From Zea mays (taxonomy: Eukaryota > Streptophyta > Magnoliopsida > Poales > Poaceae), in NCBI RefSeq assembly GCF_902167145.1, contig NC_050097.1, positions 171,150,923 to 171,214,922 of the forward strand: 64,000 nucleotides of DNA. Direction: 5' to 3'. The notes beneath the pieces were generated by a model. That model ran no database searches. It was not told the DNA's origin and saw only the letters and a list, made by a program, of their open reading frames with translations. Both the position numbers and the translations under genes were made by a program. This document shows, in pieces, positions 10,228 to 22,490 of this stretch. The stretch's first letter is position 1, and every line of letters begins with the position of its first letter.

Positions 10228-12591
10228 ATGGATCCTAGGGGCAAGGGGATGGTGGTCAATGATAAGGAGAAGGAGTCCTTAGTCAATGATCCAAAAGATG
10301 ACAAGCCTACTGACTCGGGCTCAAGCCACAAAAGAAAAGACAAATCACTAAGACGACAGTGACGAGTCCTCTTCTTCCCAAAAATACGACGACAACTACG
10401 AGAAAAAGAAAACGGTCAATTCAAACTTTTCTGTTGATTATTCTCGTATTCCGCAAAATGCAAATGCTCATTTACTCTCCATTCCACTTGGTAAACCTCC
10501 TCACTTTGATGGAGAGGACTACGGATTTTGGAGTCACAAAATGCGTAGTCACTTGTTCTCTCTCCATCCAAGCATATGGGAGATAGTAGAGAGTGAAATG
10601 CAATTTGATAGTAGTGATAGTCCCATGTTTATTAATGAGCAAATTCACAAAAATGCACAAGCTACTACTGTTCTTCTAGCTTCATTGTGCAGGGATGAAT
10701 ACCATAAGGTGAGCGGCTTGGATAACGCCAAGAAGATTTGGGATACCCTCAAAATCTCACATGAGGGGAACGACGTCACCATGCTCACCAAGATGGAGTT
10801 GGTGGAGGGTGAACTTGGTAGATTCGCAATGATCAGGGGCGAGGAGCCAACCCAAACCTACAACCGGCTCAAGACCCTCGTCAACAAAATAAGGAGCTAT
10901 GGAAGCACGCGATGGACGGACCACGACGTCGTCCGCCTAATTCTAAGGTCTTTTACTGTCCTTGATCCACATCTTGTGAACAATATTCGTGAGAATCCTA
11001 GGTACACCAAGATGACGCCCGAGGAGATACTTGGAAAGTTCGTAAGCGGGCGGATGATGATCAAGGAGGCTAGATACGTTGATGATGCGTTGAATGGCCC
11101 AATCCAAGAGCCTCAAACCATTGCTCTCAAAGCAACGAGGAGCAAGGAGGCGCTACCTAGCAAGGTGGCACAAGTTGAGGCGGCGGGACTCAATGAGGAA
11201 GAGATGGCCCTCATCATCAAGCGTTTCAAGACAGCGCTAAGGGGTCGCAAGGAGCATCCCAACAAGACCAAAACAAAGGGGAAGCGCTCATGCTTCAAAT
11301 GTGGTAAGATTGGTCATTTTATCGCTAATTGTCCCGATAATGATAGTGATCAGGAACAAGGGAACAAGAGAGAAAAGAAGAAGGCTTACAAGAAGGCTAA
11401 GGGCGAGGCACACCTTGGAAAGGAGTGGGACTCGGATTGTTCGTCGTCCGACTCCGACAACGAAGGACTCGTCGCCACCGCCTTCAACAAGTCGGCCCTC
11501 TTCCCCAACGAGCATCACACCTGCCTCATGGCAAGGGAAAAGAAGGTAAGCACTCATAATACTAGTACTTACGCTTCCTCAAGTGATGAAGAATCTAGTG
11601 GTGATGAAATAGACTATTCATGTTTATTCAAGGGCCTAGATAGAACTAAGGTTGATAAAATCAATGAATTAATTGATGCCTTGAATGATAAAAATAGGTT
11701 ATTAGAAAAACAAGAGGATCTTTTGTATGAAGAACATGATAAGTTTGTAGAGGCACAAAAATCCCTTGCTTTAGAAATAAAAAGGAATGAAATGCTTTCT
11801 TGTGAATTGTCTACATGTCATGGCTCTATTTCTAGTTTAAAGAGAATAAATGATGATTTGAGTGCTAAGTTAGAAATAGCTAACAAGTCAACATCGTGTG
11901 TAGAACATGTTGCAGTTTGCACTAGGTGTAAAGATTTTAATATTGATGCTTGTAATGAACACCTAGTTTCAATTTCTAAATTGAATGATGAAGTGGCTAG
12001 TCTTAATGCCCAACTTAAGACTAGCAAGAGTGAATTTGATAAACTAAAATTTGCAAGGGATGCCTACACAGTTGGTAGACACCCCTCAATTAAGGATGGG
12101 CGTGGCTTCAATAGGGAAGCCAAGAACTTGACAAGTCATAAGGCTCCCATCTCCATCAAGGAGAAAGGGAAGGCCCCTATGGCAAATAGTGTGCAAAAGA
12201 ACCATGCTTTCTTATACCATGATCGGAGATATTCTAGAAATGTTCATCATGATAGAAGTTACAATGATATTGTTTCACATGATTATGATTCAAATGCAAT
12301 GTTTGCTTCAAGTTCTTCTATGATGTATGATAGAAGTTTGGCTAGGAAAATGTCATTCATCATGTGCCTAGGAGAAATGCTCATGTGCCTAGGAAAACAA
12401 GTAGTGAACCTTCTACAATTTATCATGCTTTAAATGCTTCCTTTGCTATTTGTAGAAAGGATAAGAAGGTGGTTGCTAGAAAATTAGGGGCAAAATGCAA
12501 GGGAGATAAAACTTGCATTTGGGTCCCTAAAGCTATTTGTACTAACCTTGTAGGACCCAACATGAGTTGGGTACCTAAGGCCCAAGCCTAA
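10228..12591 (+). pseudogene. gag: Sirevirus gag, element B, broken by frameshifts
   Basis: It starts ATGGATCCTAGGGGCAAGGG, as in element A. A deletion near 10340 removes part of the lysine-rich N-terminal stretch and shifts the frame into a stop. The main frame then runs to about 12340, holding the Gag core and an intact CCHC knuckle (CFKCGKIGHFIANCP, near 11293-11337), followed by the coiled-coil-like region. A second deletion near 12345 shifts the frame again; the last part (to WVPKAQA and TAA at 12589-12591) lies in another frame. Compared with A (796 codons, open) it cannot yield full Gag. Confidence 0.88.
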
Positions 12592-12604
12592 ATTTGCCTT
12601 GCAG
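12589..12604 (+). promoter_or_regulatory. gag/pol boundary with splice-acceptor-like signal
   Basis: The gag stop TAA is followed by exactly 13 bases, ATTTGCCTTGCAG, and then GTTTATGCATC, the first recognisable pol codons in the +1 frame. Elements A and C show the same stop, 13-base spacer and shift. The spacer is pyrimidine-rich and ends in CAG or TAG, like a plant 3' splice site. Confidence 0.5.
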
Positions 12605-15600
12605 GTTTATGCATCTGGGGGCTCAAGCTGGATTATCGACAGTGGATGCACAAACCACATGACGGGAGAGAAGAGGATGTTCTCTTCCTTCGTCAAGAAC
12701 AAGGATCCCCAAGATTCAATCATATTCGGTGATGGGAACCAAGGCAAGGTGAAAGGGTTAGGAAAAATTGCTATTTCATCCGAGCACTCTATTTCTAATG
12801 TGTTCTTAGTTGAGTCGCTTGGATATAACTTGTTGTCTGTGAGTCAACTTTGTAATATGGGATATAATTGTTTATTCACCAATGTAGATGTGTTTGTCTT
12901 TAGAAGAAGTGATGGTTCATTAGCTTTTAAGGGTGTACTAGACGACAAACTTTATTTAGTTGATTTTGCAAAAGAGGAGGCCGGTCTAGATGCATGCTTA
13001 ATTGCTAAGACTAGCATGGGCTGGCTATGGCATCGCTGTTTAGCACATGTGGGGATGAAGAACCTTCACAAGCTTCTAAAGGGAGAACACGTGATAGGTC
13101 TAACTAATGTAACTTTCGAAAAAGATAGACCTTGTGCAGCTTGTCAAGAAGGTAAACAGGTGGGAAGCTCTCATCATGCCAAAAATGTGATGACAACATC
13201 AAGACCCCTGGAGTTACTTCATATGGATCTCTTCGGACCCGTCGCCTATCTAAGTATAGGAGGAAGTAAGTATGGTCTTGTTATAGTTGATGATTTTTCC
13301 CGCTTCACTTGGGTATTCTTTTTGCAGGATAAATCTGAAACCCAAGGGACCCTCAAGCGCTTCCTAAGGAGAGCTCAAAATGAGTTTGAGCTCAAGGTGA
13401 AGAAGATAAGGAGCGACAACGGGTCCGAGTTCAAGAACCTTCAAGTGGAGGAGTACCTTGAGGAGGAAGGAATCAAGCACGAGTTCTCCGCTCCCTACAC
13501 ACCACAGAAAAATGGTGTGGTAGAGAGGAAGAACAGGACGCTCATAGATATGGCGAGGACAATGCTTGGAGAATTCAAGACACCCGAGCGGTTTTGGTCG
13601 GAAGCCGTGAACACGGCTTGCCACGCCATAAACCGAGTGTACCTTCATCGCCTCCTCAAGAAGACTTCATATGAGCTTCTAACCGGTAACGAACCCAATG
13701 TGTCTTACTTTCGTGTATTTGGGAGCAAATGTTACATTCTAGTGAAGAAAGGTAGGAATTCCAAGTTTGCTCCCAAAGCTGTAGAAGGGTTTTTGTTAGG
13801 TTATGACTCAAATACAAAGGCGTATAGGGTCTTCAACAAATCATCGGGTTTGGTTGAAGTCTCTAGCGACGTTGTATTTGATGAGACTAATGGCTCTCCA
13901 AGAGAGCAAGTTGTTGATCTTTTTGATGTAGATGAAGAAGACGTTCCAACAGCCGCAATGCGCACCATGGCGATTGGAGATGTGAGGCCACTGGAACAAA
14001 AGGAGCAAGATCAACCTTCTTCCTCAACAATGGTGCATCCCCGAACTCAAGACAATGAACAGGTTCATCAAGAAGAGACGTGTGATCAAGGGGGAGCATA
14101 AGATGATCATGTAATGGAGGAAGAAGCGCAACCGGCACCTCCAACCCAAGTTCGAGTGACGATTCAAAGGAATCATCCCGTCGACCAAATATTGGGTGAC
14201 ATAAGCAAGGGAGTAACTACTCATTCTAGATTGGTTAATTTTGTGAGCATTACTCCTTTGTCTCTTCTATTGAGCCTTTCAGGGTAGAAGAGGCCTTGCT
14301 AGATCCGGACTGGGTGTTGGCCATGCAGGAGGAGCTCAACAACTTCAAAAGAAATGAAGTTTGGACACTGGTGCCTCGTCCCAAACAAAACGTTGTGGGA
14401 ACCAAGTGGGTGTTCCGCAACAAACAAGATGAGCACGGGGTGGTGACAAGGAACAAGGCACGACTTGTGGCAAAAGGTTATGCCCAAGTCGCAGGTTTGG
14501 ACTTTGAGGAGACTTTTGCTCCTGTGGCTAGGCTAGAGTCAATTCGTATATTGTTAGCCTATGCTACTCACCATTCTTTCAGGTTGTTCCAAATGGATGT
14601 GAAGAGCGCCTTCCTCAACAGGCCAATCAAGGAGGAGGTGTACGTGGAGCAACCCCCTGGCTTTGAGGATGAACGGTACCCCAACGACGTGTGTAAGCTC
14701 TCTAAGGCGCTCTATGGACTTAAGCAAGCCCCAAGAGCATGGTATGAATGCCTTAGGGACTTTTTAATTGCTAATGCTTTCAAGGTTGGGAAAGCCGATC
14801 CAACTCTTTTTACTAAGACTTGTGATGGTGATCTTTTTGTATGCCAAATTTATGTCGATGACATAATATTTGGTTCTACTAACCAAAAGTCTTGTGAAGA
14901 GTTTAGCAGGGTGATGACTCAAAAGTTCGAGATGTCGATGATGGGCGAGCTAAGCTATTTCCTTGGGTTCCAGGTGAAGCAACTCAAGGATGGGACCTTC
15001 ATCTCCCAAATGAAGTACACGCAAGACTTGATCAAGCGGTTTGGGATGAAGGACGCCAAGCCCGCAAAGACTCCAATGGGAACCGACGGACACACTGGCC
15101 TCAACAAAGGAGGTAAGTCTGTTAATCAAAAGGCATACCGGTCTATGATAGGGTCTTTACTTTATTTATATGCTAGTAGACCGGATATTATGCTTAGCGT
15201 ATGCATGTGTGCTAGATTTCAATCCGATCCAAGGGAGTGTCACTTAGTGGCTGTGAAGCGAATTCTTAGATATTTAGTCGCTACGCCTTGTTTCGGGATC
15301 TGGTATCCAAAGGGGTCTACCTTTGACTTAATTGGATATTCAGACTCCGACTATGCTGGATGTAAGGTCGATAGGAAGAGTACATCGGGGACGTGCCAAT
15401 TCTTAGGAAGGTCCCTGGTGTCGTGGAGCTCTAAGAAACAAACTTTCGTTGCCCTATCCACCGCTGAGGCCGAGTATGTTGCCGCAGGACAGTGTTGCGC
15501 GCAACTACTTTGGATGAGGCAAACCCTAAGGGACTTTGGCTACAATCTGAGCAAAGTCCCACTCCTATGTGATAATGAGAGTGCTATCCGCATAGCGGAT

Positions 15601-15822
15601 AATCCTGTTGAACACAGCCGCACAAAGCACATTGACATCCGGCATCACTTTTTGAGAGACCACCAGCAAAAGGGAGATATCGAAGTGTTTCATGTTAGCA
15701 CCGAGAACCAGCTAGCCGATATCTTTACCAAGCCTCTAGATGAGTCGACCTTTATGGTGCTCAAGTTGTACGAGCACTCCCCAGACCTCACAAGTCCATT
15801 TTCAAGTGATGCACATATTTAG
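12599..15822 (+). pseudogene. pol: Copia pol, element B, broken by one stop and one frameshift
   Basis: 12599-14101 encodes protease (WIIDSGCTNHM) and integrase: HHCC finger, core D (LLHMD), D (IRSDNG), E (VVERKN). A TAA at 14099-14101 sits where A has a glutamine codon. A one-base deletion in a T run near 14235 shifts the frame. From about 14285 the RT frame is open: [26 protein letters not shown] near 14850. RNase H follows with [16 protein letters not shown] and DNESAI, ending FTKPLDE. The C terminus after this diverges from the form in C (which ends LNILDSRNFF), replaced by an unrelated tail to 15822. Confidence 0.9.
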
Positions 15823-16486
15823 GAGGAGATGCGCTACAACTTGACCCTTTGAGACTAACTGTGTGCTTGAGTTTGCTTAATTTAGTCTCAAAGGAGGTTT
15901 GAAAGGGAAAAGGTGGACTTGGACCATGCAAGACTTCCACTGCACTCCGATGAAAGAGTAACTAATTCCAAGTTCAACTTTGAACTCTTATTGCCTTTTT
16001 ACTCTTAGTTGAAGATTTTGGTGAGGCAATGGGGTTAGAGGGCCAAAATTGATCCCGTTTTGGTGCTTGATGCCAAAGGGGGAGAAAATAAAGCCAAAGC
16101 AAGAAATGGATCAGCTACCACTTGAGAATTTTGAAAATAGTAGAGTTAGAGTTAGAGCTTTTGTTTGTCAAAATGCTCTTGTTTGTCTCTTATTGTCAAA
16201 AGTTGGTCTCTTGTGGGGAGAAGGCTTGATTATGGGAAAAAGGGGGAGTTTTTGAATCTCTGATCAATTTCTGTTGAAATATCTCTCTTTATGTTTCAAC
16301 AAGTGTGTTTGACTTAGAGATAGGAAATTGAGGTGGATTTGCAAAAACAAACCAAGTGGTGGCAAAGAATGATCCATATATGCCAAATTTGAATAAAAAC
16401 AATTTTGAGTTCTCATTTGTATTGATGTTGCACTTCCTTCAGTTGCTGTTTATTGCGTTGGCATAAATCACCAAAAAGGGGGAGAA
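15823..16486 (+). other. Noncoding 3' region of B with several polypurine tracts
   Basis: I see no convincing gene in this stretch. Purine tracts of type AAAGGGGGAGA occur near 16075-16087, 16238-16250 and 16474-16486; the last directly abuts the 3' LTR and should prime plus-strand synthesis. Repeated polypurine tracts before the 3' LTR are a known Sirevirus trait. Confidence 0.75.
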
Positions 16487-17704
16487 TGAAAGGGAAATGT
16501 GCCCTTCGGCCATTTCTAAGTATTTTGGTGATTGAGTGCCAACACAAGAGGACTCATGGTAATCTATGGATAAAGTGCAAATCAAGTAAAAAGGTATATT
16601 TCTAAGACTTAGTACATTGTTGTTGAGACTAATGTATTGTGTCTAAGTGCTAGAAACAGGAGAAATCAAGTTGGAAAAGAGATGGCTCTGTTTAGCCAAA
16701 GACAGCTCGGTCTGGGTGCACCGGACTGTCCGGTGGTGCACCGGATAGTGTCCGGTGCGCCAGGCCGGCGACTGTCATCTGGCTGCTCTCGGGAAGCAAT
16801 TAACAGCGTACGGCTATAAATCACCGGACTGTCCGGTGGTGCATCGGACTGTCCGGTGAGCCAACAGTCAGCCGGGCCAACGGTCGGCCGCGGAATCCGC
16901 GCGCGACGCGTGGCAGAGCCAACGGTCAGAAGGGGGCACCGGACTGTCCGGTGTGCACCGGACAGTCTCCGGTGCGCCAGCGGCTAAGAATCTGCAACGG
17001 TCGGCTTCGCCAAATAAGGAAAGAGGTCCGCACCGGACTATCCGGTGCGCCAGGCGACAGAAGGCAAGAATTGCCTTCTTGAAATGCTCTCAATGGCTCC
17101 TAGCTGCCTTGGGGTTATAAAAGGGACCCCTAGGCGCATGGAGGAGAATACCAAGCATTCCTTGAGCATTGTTGATCACTCACACTTCATTCTTGCGCAC
17201 TTGTTCGACATTCTTAGTGATTTGAGCTCCGTTCTAGTGAGAACCTCGAGATATTGTCTTGAGCTCAAGTCTTGCTATTGTGTGTGCGTATTTGCTGTGG
17301 TTTTGAGTGTGTTGCTTCCCTCCCTTACTCTTGTGCTTCATATTGATTCTTATTGTAAGGGCGAGAGACTCCAAGTTGTGGAGATTCCTCGCAAACGGGA
17401 AAAGAGTAAAGTAAAGAAGAACACCGTGGTATTCAAGTTGATCATTGGATCACTTGAGAGGAGTTGATTGCAACTCTCGTCCATTGGGACGCCACAATGT
17501 GGAGTAGGCAAGTTTTGTACTTGGCCGAACCACGGGATAAATCCTCGTGTCTCTTGTGCTTGTCTTTATTGTGTCCATTGTGCTTCACAAGAGTTCTCCT
17601 CTCTACTCACTTGATTTCATTATACTAACTCTTAATCAAGTTTGTGGTGTTAAGTTTTAAGTTTTTACAGGACCACCTATTCACCCCCCCTCTAGGTGCT
17701 CTCA
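16487..17704 (+). repeat. 3' LTR of element B (1218 bp)
   Basis: It runs from TGAAAGGGAAATGTGCCC to GGTGCTCTCA. It keeps the TATAAAA box and the full palindrome cluster (about 16720-17055) that the 5' copy has partly lost. The small frame 17045-17467 lies in the leader part and has no recognisable domain. Confidence 0.92.
17116..17122 (+). promoter_or_regulatory. TATA box of the 3' LTR of B
   Basis: TATAAAA within GGGGTTATAAAAGGGACCCC. Being in the 3' LTR, it would drive transcription outward to the right, into the antisense strand of element D. Confidence 0.65.
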
Positions 17705-17824
17705 GTTGATAACATGTAATGAATAGTTGAGGCCACAAACTATTGAGATTATCTCTATTCTCTTTATTACACTTTTGAGTATTACAAATCCTACCCCCCT
17801 TAACAAGAATCTTGTCCTCGAGAT

Positions 17825-18241
17825 TTAAGAAGGTCTAGGGAAAAGATGGGGAAAATCTATGCGAAGCTCTTCTTCTCTTTTCCATGTTGCTTCGTCTTCT
17901 CCATGGTGACTCCATTGCACTTTGCACATCGTTATCACCTTATTTCTTGTAACTCTAGTCAAAGTATCAAGAATCTTGATCGGGTACTCCGTATAAGTCA
18001 AATCTCCCTGAACACTGAGCCCTTCCATTGGTAACTGTTCCTCAGGGACACGGAGACACTTCTTAAGTTGAGACACGTGGAATACATTATGCACATCAGA
18101 TAGATTAGCAGGTAACTCGAGTTGGTATGCCATCTCCCCAACTTGCCTAAAGATCATGAATGGTCCAATGAAGCAAGGAGCCAATTTGCCCTTAACTTTA
18201 AATCTCCTCATTCCACGAAGTGGTGACACCTTGAGGTACAC
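17825..18241 (-). pseudogene. pol: Integrase C terminus and chromodomain, element D
   Basis: This frame of about 138 residues carries the GPY/F-like module (KGKLAPCFIGPFMIF) followed by a chromodomain-like stretch (YPIKILDTLTRVTRNK...VQWSHHGEDEATWKREEEL), residues about 88-130. Chromodomains on chromovirus integrases are thought to steer insertion to marked chromatin. It belongs to the D polyprotein but is separated from upstream integrase by stops. Confidence 0.82.
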
Positions 18242-19273
18242 ATGATCACCTTCCTCAAATTCCAGTGGTGTTCTTCTATTATCGACATAGCTCTTTTACA
18301 TAGTCTGAGCTACCCTCAAATTCTCTCGAATTATACAGACTTGTTCTTCTGCTTCTTGAATCAGTTCAGGCCCAAAGAACTGTCTTTCTCCAGTCTAATC
18401 CCAGTAAAGAGGAGTCCTGCACTTCCTGCCATATAAAGCTTCAAATGGTGACATCTTTAGACTGGCCTGATAACTATTGTTATATGACAACTCAGCATAG
18501 GGTAGACTCTTATCCCAACTTCCTCCATGCTGAAGGGCACAAGCTCTCAACATATCTTCCAATACTTGATTAGTCCTTTCAGTCTGTCCATCAGTCTGAG
18601 GGTGATAGGTTGTACTAAAATTCAACTTCGTATTCATATTCTCATGGAAGCTTCTCTAGAATCTTGAGGTAAACTGTGAACCTCGATCAGACACTATCTT
18701 CTTTGGTACTCCATGTAAACATACGATCTGAGCCATATATAACTCTGCCAATTGAGAACCTTTATAAGTAGTCTTGACCAGAATGAAATGAGCTACTTTG
18801 GTCAATCTATCCACAATCACCCGTATAGCATCATATCCTTTCTAGGTGTGAGGCAATCTAGTAATGAAATCCATACCAATCTCTTCCCAGTTCCACACGG
18901 GTATCTTAAGTGGGTGCAGTAGTCCAGCTGGCCTCTGGTGTTCAGCCTTAACTCTTTGACACACATCGCACATAGCCACATGTGCAGCCACATCTCTCTT
19001 CAATCCATACCACCAATACATCTGCTTCAAATCCAGATACATCTTGGTACTACCAGGATGAATAGAATAATCCGAGTCATGTGCCTCCTTTAAAATAGTC
19101 TCACGAAGGCTTTCAATATCAGGAACACATATTCTGTCCTTGAACCATATGGTGCCTTGCTCATCTTCCATGAATTCCGGACCTCGACCTTCGGTAATTA
19201 GATCCTTAATCTCTTGTAATTTATCATCACCAATTTGTCCTTTGCGGATTTCTTGCTCCAAGGTAGGTTCCAC
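18242..19273 (-). pseudogene. pol: Gypsy integrase, element D, with several stops
   Basis: The right part (18842-19273) holds the HHCC finger (H..H, then CDVCQRVKAEHQ) and the start of the core (WEEIGMDFITRLPHT). A TAG ends it at 18842-18844. The rest of the core continues in fragments; 18395-18637 carries the YHPQTDGQTERTNQVLEDMLR motif with the catalytic Glu, and SYQASLKMSPFEALYG. Further stops lie near 18395 and 18296. The integrase is not functional as read. Confidence 0.82.
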
Positions 19274-19302
19274 ATCAATAGTAACTCTTTTGGTGTGAGC
19301 AC

Positions 19303-19752
19303 CTATCCCAGGTTAAGTCTCCTAAAATCCTCAACAATCTCATCGGGTAGCTGGGCAACAATAGCTGAATGAATGTGCTCCTTTCGACTCAAGGCATCTG
19401 CAACCAAATTCGCCTTGCCCGGGTGATAGTGAATCTCCAAATCATAATCTTTAATAAGCTCCAACCAACAGCGTTGCCTAAGGTTGAGATCCTTCTGAGT
19501 GAATATGTACTTCAAACTCTTATGATCCGTGTATACTTGACATTTGGTTCCCATAATATAATGTCTCCATATCTTATGTGTGTGCACAACAGCTGCCAGT
19601 TCTAAGTCATGAGTGGGGTAGTTCAACTCATGTTTTCGCAACTGACGAGACGCGTAGGCGATCACATGTCCTTGCATGAGCACACATCCCAAGCCTTGGT
19701 CACATGCATCATAATAAATATCAAAGCCCTTCTGTAGATCTAGCATAACCAA
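19303..19752 (-). pseudogene. pol: Gypsy RNase H, element D
   Basis: The frame begins [23 protein letters not shown] and runs through [38 protein letters not shown] and the C-terminal [19 protein letters not shown]. These are standard Ty3/Gypsy RNase H blocks. It is joined abruptly to the RT catalytic region at 19740-19760: the RT thumb and connection are missing. Confidence 0.85.
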
Positions 19753-20759
19753 CTCTTGGAATAAATAAGAATATCGTCGATGAATACTACGACGAATCTG
19801 TCCAAATACTCCATAAACACCTTATTCATCAAATTCATAAAATAAGCTGGTGCATTAGTTAGTCCAAATGACATAATGGTGAACTCATATAGTCCATATC
19901 GAGTTGAGAAAGTTGTCTTGGGAATATCCGATGGCATAATCCTCATTTGATGGTATCCTGATCGGAGATCAATCTTCGAGAATACCCTAGCACCTCTCAT
20001 CTGATCAAATAAATCCTCTATACGGGGTAACATATACTTGTTATTCACCGTAACATCATTAAGAGATCTATAATCCACACACATTCTTTGTGATCCATCC
20101 TTCTTCTGTACAAACAGAACCGGCGCTCCCCAAGGTGAGGAACTCAGACGAATGTACCCAGCCTCTTGCAACTCCATTAACTGCTTCTTAAGTTCTTTTA
20201 GTTCTTCTACAGACATCCTATATGGCCATTTAGAAATAGCAGCAGTCCCAGGTAAGAGATCTATTACAAACTCAACTTCCCTATCTAGCGGCATCCCTGG
20301 TAACTCCTCTGGAAAGACATCCGGAAAATCCCTAACCACACGGATGTTGTCACCAACAAACTCCTCAGCTATAAAGAACATCGCACGTTTGGAAGAGGTG
20401 GTTACTGCAATTTGAACTTGAAATCTTTCTCCTTTAGGGCTGGTGAGTTCTACAGTACCCCTACCACATGCTATAATGGCCTTTGCCTTTCTTAACCATG
20501 ACATACCAAGGATTAGATATATACTGCTTGCCTCTAATTTTATATCGGTAGCCCAGAATTCTCTTCCCATAATTGTTAATGTCAATCTACGTGTCATATG
20601 ATTTGCCTCAACAGGCCCTTTAGGTGTAATCACTATCATTGGTTTTCTCATATTTAGCAGGGGTATCTCATTTGTGTTGGCATATCGAGCAAACATGAAT
20701 GAATGTGTAGCACCAGAATCAAATAATATGGTTGCAGGAATAGCATTAATGTAAAACAT
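19740..20759 (-). pseudogene. pol: Gypsy protease and reverse transcriptase, element D, truncated
   Basis: The protease active site [13 protein letters not shown] lies near residues 7-20. RT begins near [13 protein letters not shown] and includes the [16 protein letters not shown] primer-grip-side block, [13 protein letters not shown] and the catalytic [10 protein letters not shown] at about 19755-19785. Two codons later the frame meets the RNase H region out of frame. By comparison with typical chromovirus Pol, roughly 130 residues are deleted. Confidence 0.87.
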
Positions 20760-20879
20760 ACCAAGTGCGATGTCGGCACCATCAGAAGTAGCATCTGTGC
20801 TGACTTGATTAACCCTAGCAATAGAGTATCCCTTGCCAGATCCTAGAGTCTGCTGCTTGTTTTGAACTGGGGTAGTAGC

Positions 20880-22070
20880 AATCCTTTATGGGCAAACATT
20901 TGCATAATGTCTAGTATTCCCACACTTGTAGCATGTAGTGCCTGCACTCTATCTTGAGAATTTCGTCGGGGTACCAGTGGGGGTAGCCTGATGAGTCGGT
21001 GGAGTCCTCTTAGGTGATTGCTAAACTGGGCGCTGGCCTCCGCCAGTGCGAACTGGTGTACCCTGAGGTGAACTGTAGCGTGGATGAATACTGCTGCTTC
21101 CTTGTACTTGGGATATAGCCTTCCTCTTCAAATCTCCTAGCTAAACACACTTGTGTTCAATAGCTAGAGCCTTATCGAGCAGCCTCTGAAATGATGGAAA
21201 TGTATGTGCCACTAGAGTATATTGCAGGGGTCCATTAAGTCCTTCAATAAAATGTTCTTGCTTCCTCTCATCTTCGGCAACCTCATTCGGAGCATATCTG
21301 GATAGCTGGATGAACTTGTCGCGGTACTCGCTGACTGACATGCTTCCCTGCTTCAGCGATAAAAATTCCTTCTTCTTAATCTTCAAGAGTCCAGCTGGTA
21401 TGTGATAGTTCCTGAACTGCGTAGAGAACTCTACCCATGTGATAGTGTCAGCAGCATCGTGGGCAGCAGTATACGAATCCCACCAATCAGCAGCTGGACC
21501 TGTCAGACGACCAGAAGCATATAGAACCTTCTCCCAGTCAGAGCATTGTGCTATAATCAACATCTTTTCCATAGATTTCAGCCAATCATCAGTGTCCAGT
21601 GGATCAGGAGATCTAGCAAATGTTGGTGGCTTATGGCTCATGAACTCCCGGTGCTTATCTCGGGGTGGAACTGGTGGTGGTGGTGGAGGCAGTGGTGCTT
21701 GCTGATGTTGCTGTTGCTGCGCCCTTCTCTCTTGGCGTATCTCATCTCGCTCCTGGCGCATCTCCTGGCGTATATCTTCTCGCTCTTGGCGCATTTCCCG
21801 GCATTCCTGCCGCATCTGCGCGTGCATATCTGCCATAGTGTCAGCCATCTGTTGCATTATCCTCATCTATGTTGCAACAGTTGGGTCAACTCCTGCTGGT
21901 GGAGGCTGTGGAGGATCCATCTCAAGTTGTTGTTGTTGTCTAAATATCCTCCGAGTGTGTCGATTGGGAGGTAGATCAATTCCACCACCCTTCCTGGTAT
22001 TGACCATCTGAGTTAGGAACATATGGTAAGAGAGAAAGGATTGTAGACAAGGCAGGTGATTACGAGGCAT
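20880..22070 (-). pseudogene. gag: Gypsy gag, element D, with stops
   Basis: The frame starts near 22010 (MVNTRKGGG) or slightly upstream. It contains a glutamine/proline-rich N terminus, a TAG at about 21867, a long arginine/glutamate/glutamine heptad-like run, and the Gag core (WLKSMEKMLIIAQC ... YHIPAGLLKIKKKEFLSLKQG ... EHFIEGLNGPLQYTL). Beyond 21141 more stops occur. A CCHC knuckle, CYKCGNTRHYANVCP, is encoded near 20889-20933. This is a retrotransposon capsid protein, inactivated. Confidence 0.82.
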
Positions 22071-22474
22071 GTTACTTTGGGGGATTTATTAGCTAAGCAG
22101 ATTATTATTTTACCTACCATAGCTAATTCATTACCTTATGGTGGTACATGCTAAGATGTCCTTCTATAATATCTCAATCAATCAAAGAAGCAAATCAGAT
22201 ATTTATCATCAGAACAATCAAACAACATTTTTAAATAAAGAAAATAGTTTAAATTTTGTCTTAGGTTCCTTATCTCTTAAGAATGTCATAAAGGTAGGAG
22301 TCCAAGGTGTGAAATCCATCTTGTCTTAGAGTAGAAAAGATAAGAGTAATCAGAGTAGAACAGCAAAAGGTGAGACAGGATCAAGATAAGATAAGTATAG
22401 AATGAATTAGAGTAAGGTAAGTAGGTAAGGGTTTTGTCCATTTCTATCTAGGTTTCATCCTACAGTCAACATTT
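22071..22474 (-). other. 5' leader of element D
   Basis: This is AT-rich untranslated sequence between the primer site and gag. No gene or further signal was seen. Confidence 0.6.
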
Positions 22475-22486
22475 CCTCTGATACCA
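22475..22486 (-). other. Primer-binding site, element D
   Basis: The minus strand reads TGGTATCAGAGG, matching 11 of 12 bases of the initiator tRNA-Met complement, four bases from the LTR end. This fixes the element's direction as right to left. Confidence 0.82.
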
Positions 22487-22490
22487 CTTC

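Larger units (their letters stand above)
9141..17704 (+). mobile_element. Sirevirus-type Copia retrotransposon B, nearly complete (8.6 kb)
   Basis: The order is 5' LTR, primer site, gag, pol, noncoding stretch with purine tracts, 3' LTR, all on the plus strand. It is closely related to element A. By eye the LTRs differ at about 20 sites in about 1030 compared (near 2%), plus one large deletion. No target duplication is seen: ATTTC precedes the 5' LTR and GTTGA follows the 3' LTR, and the first four bases of the 5' LTR are altered. Gag and pol are both broken, so it is non-autonomous. Confidence 0.92.
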
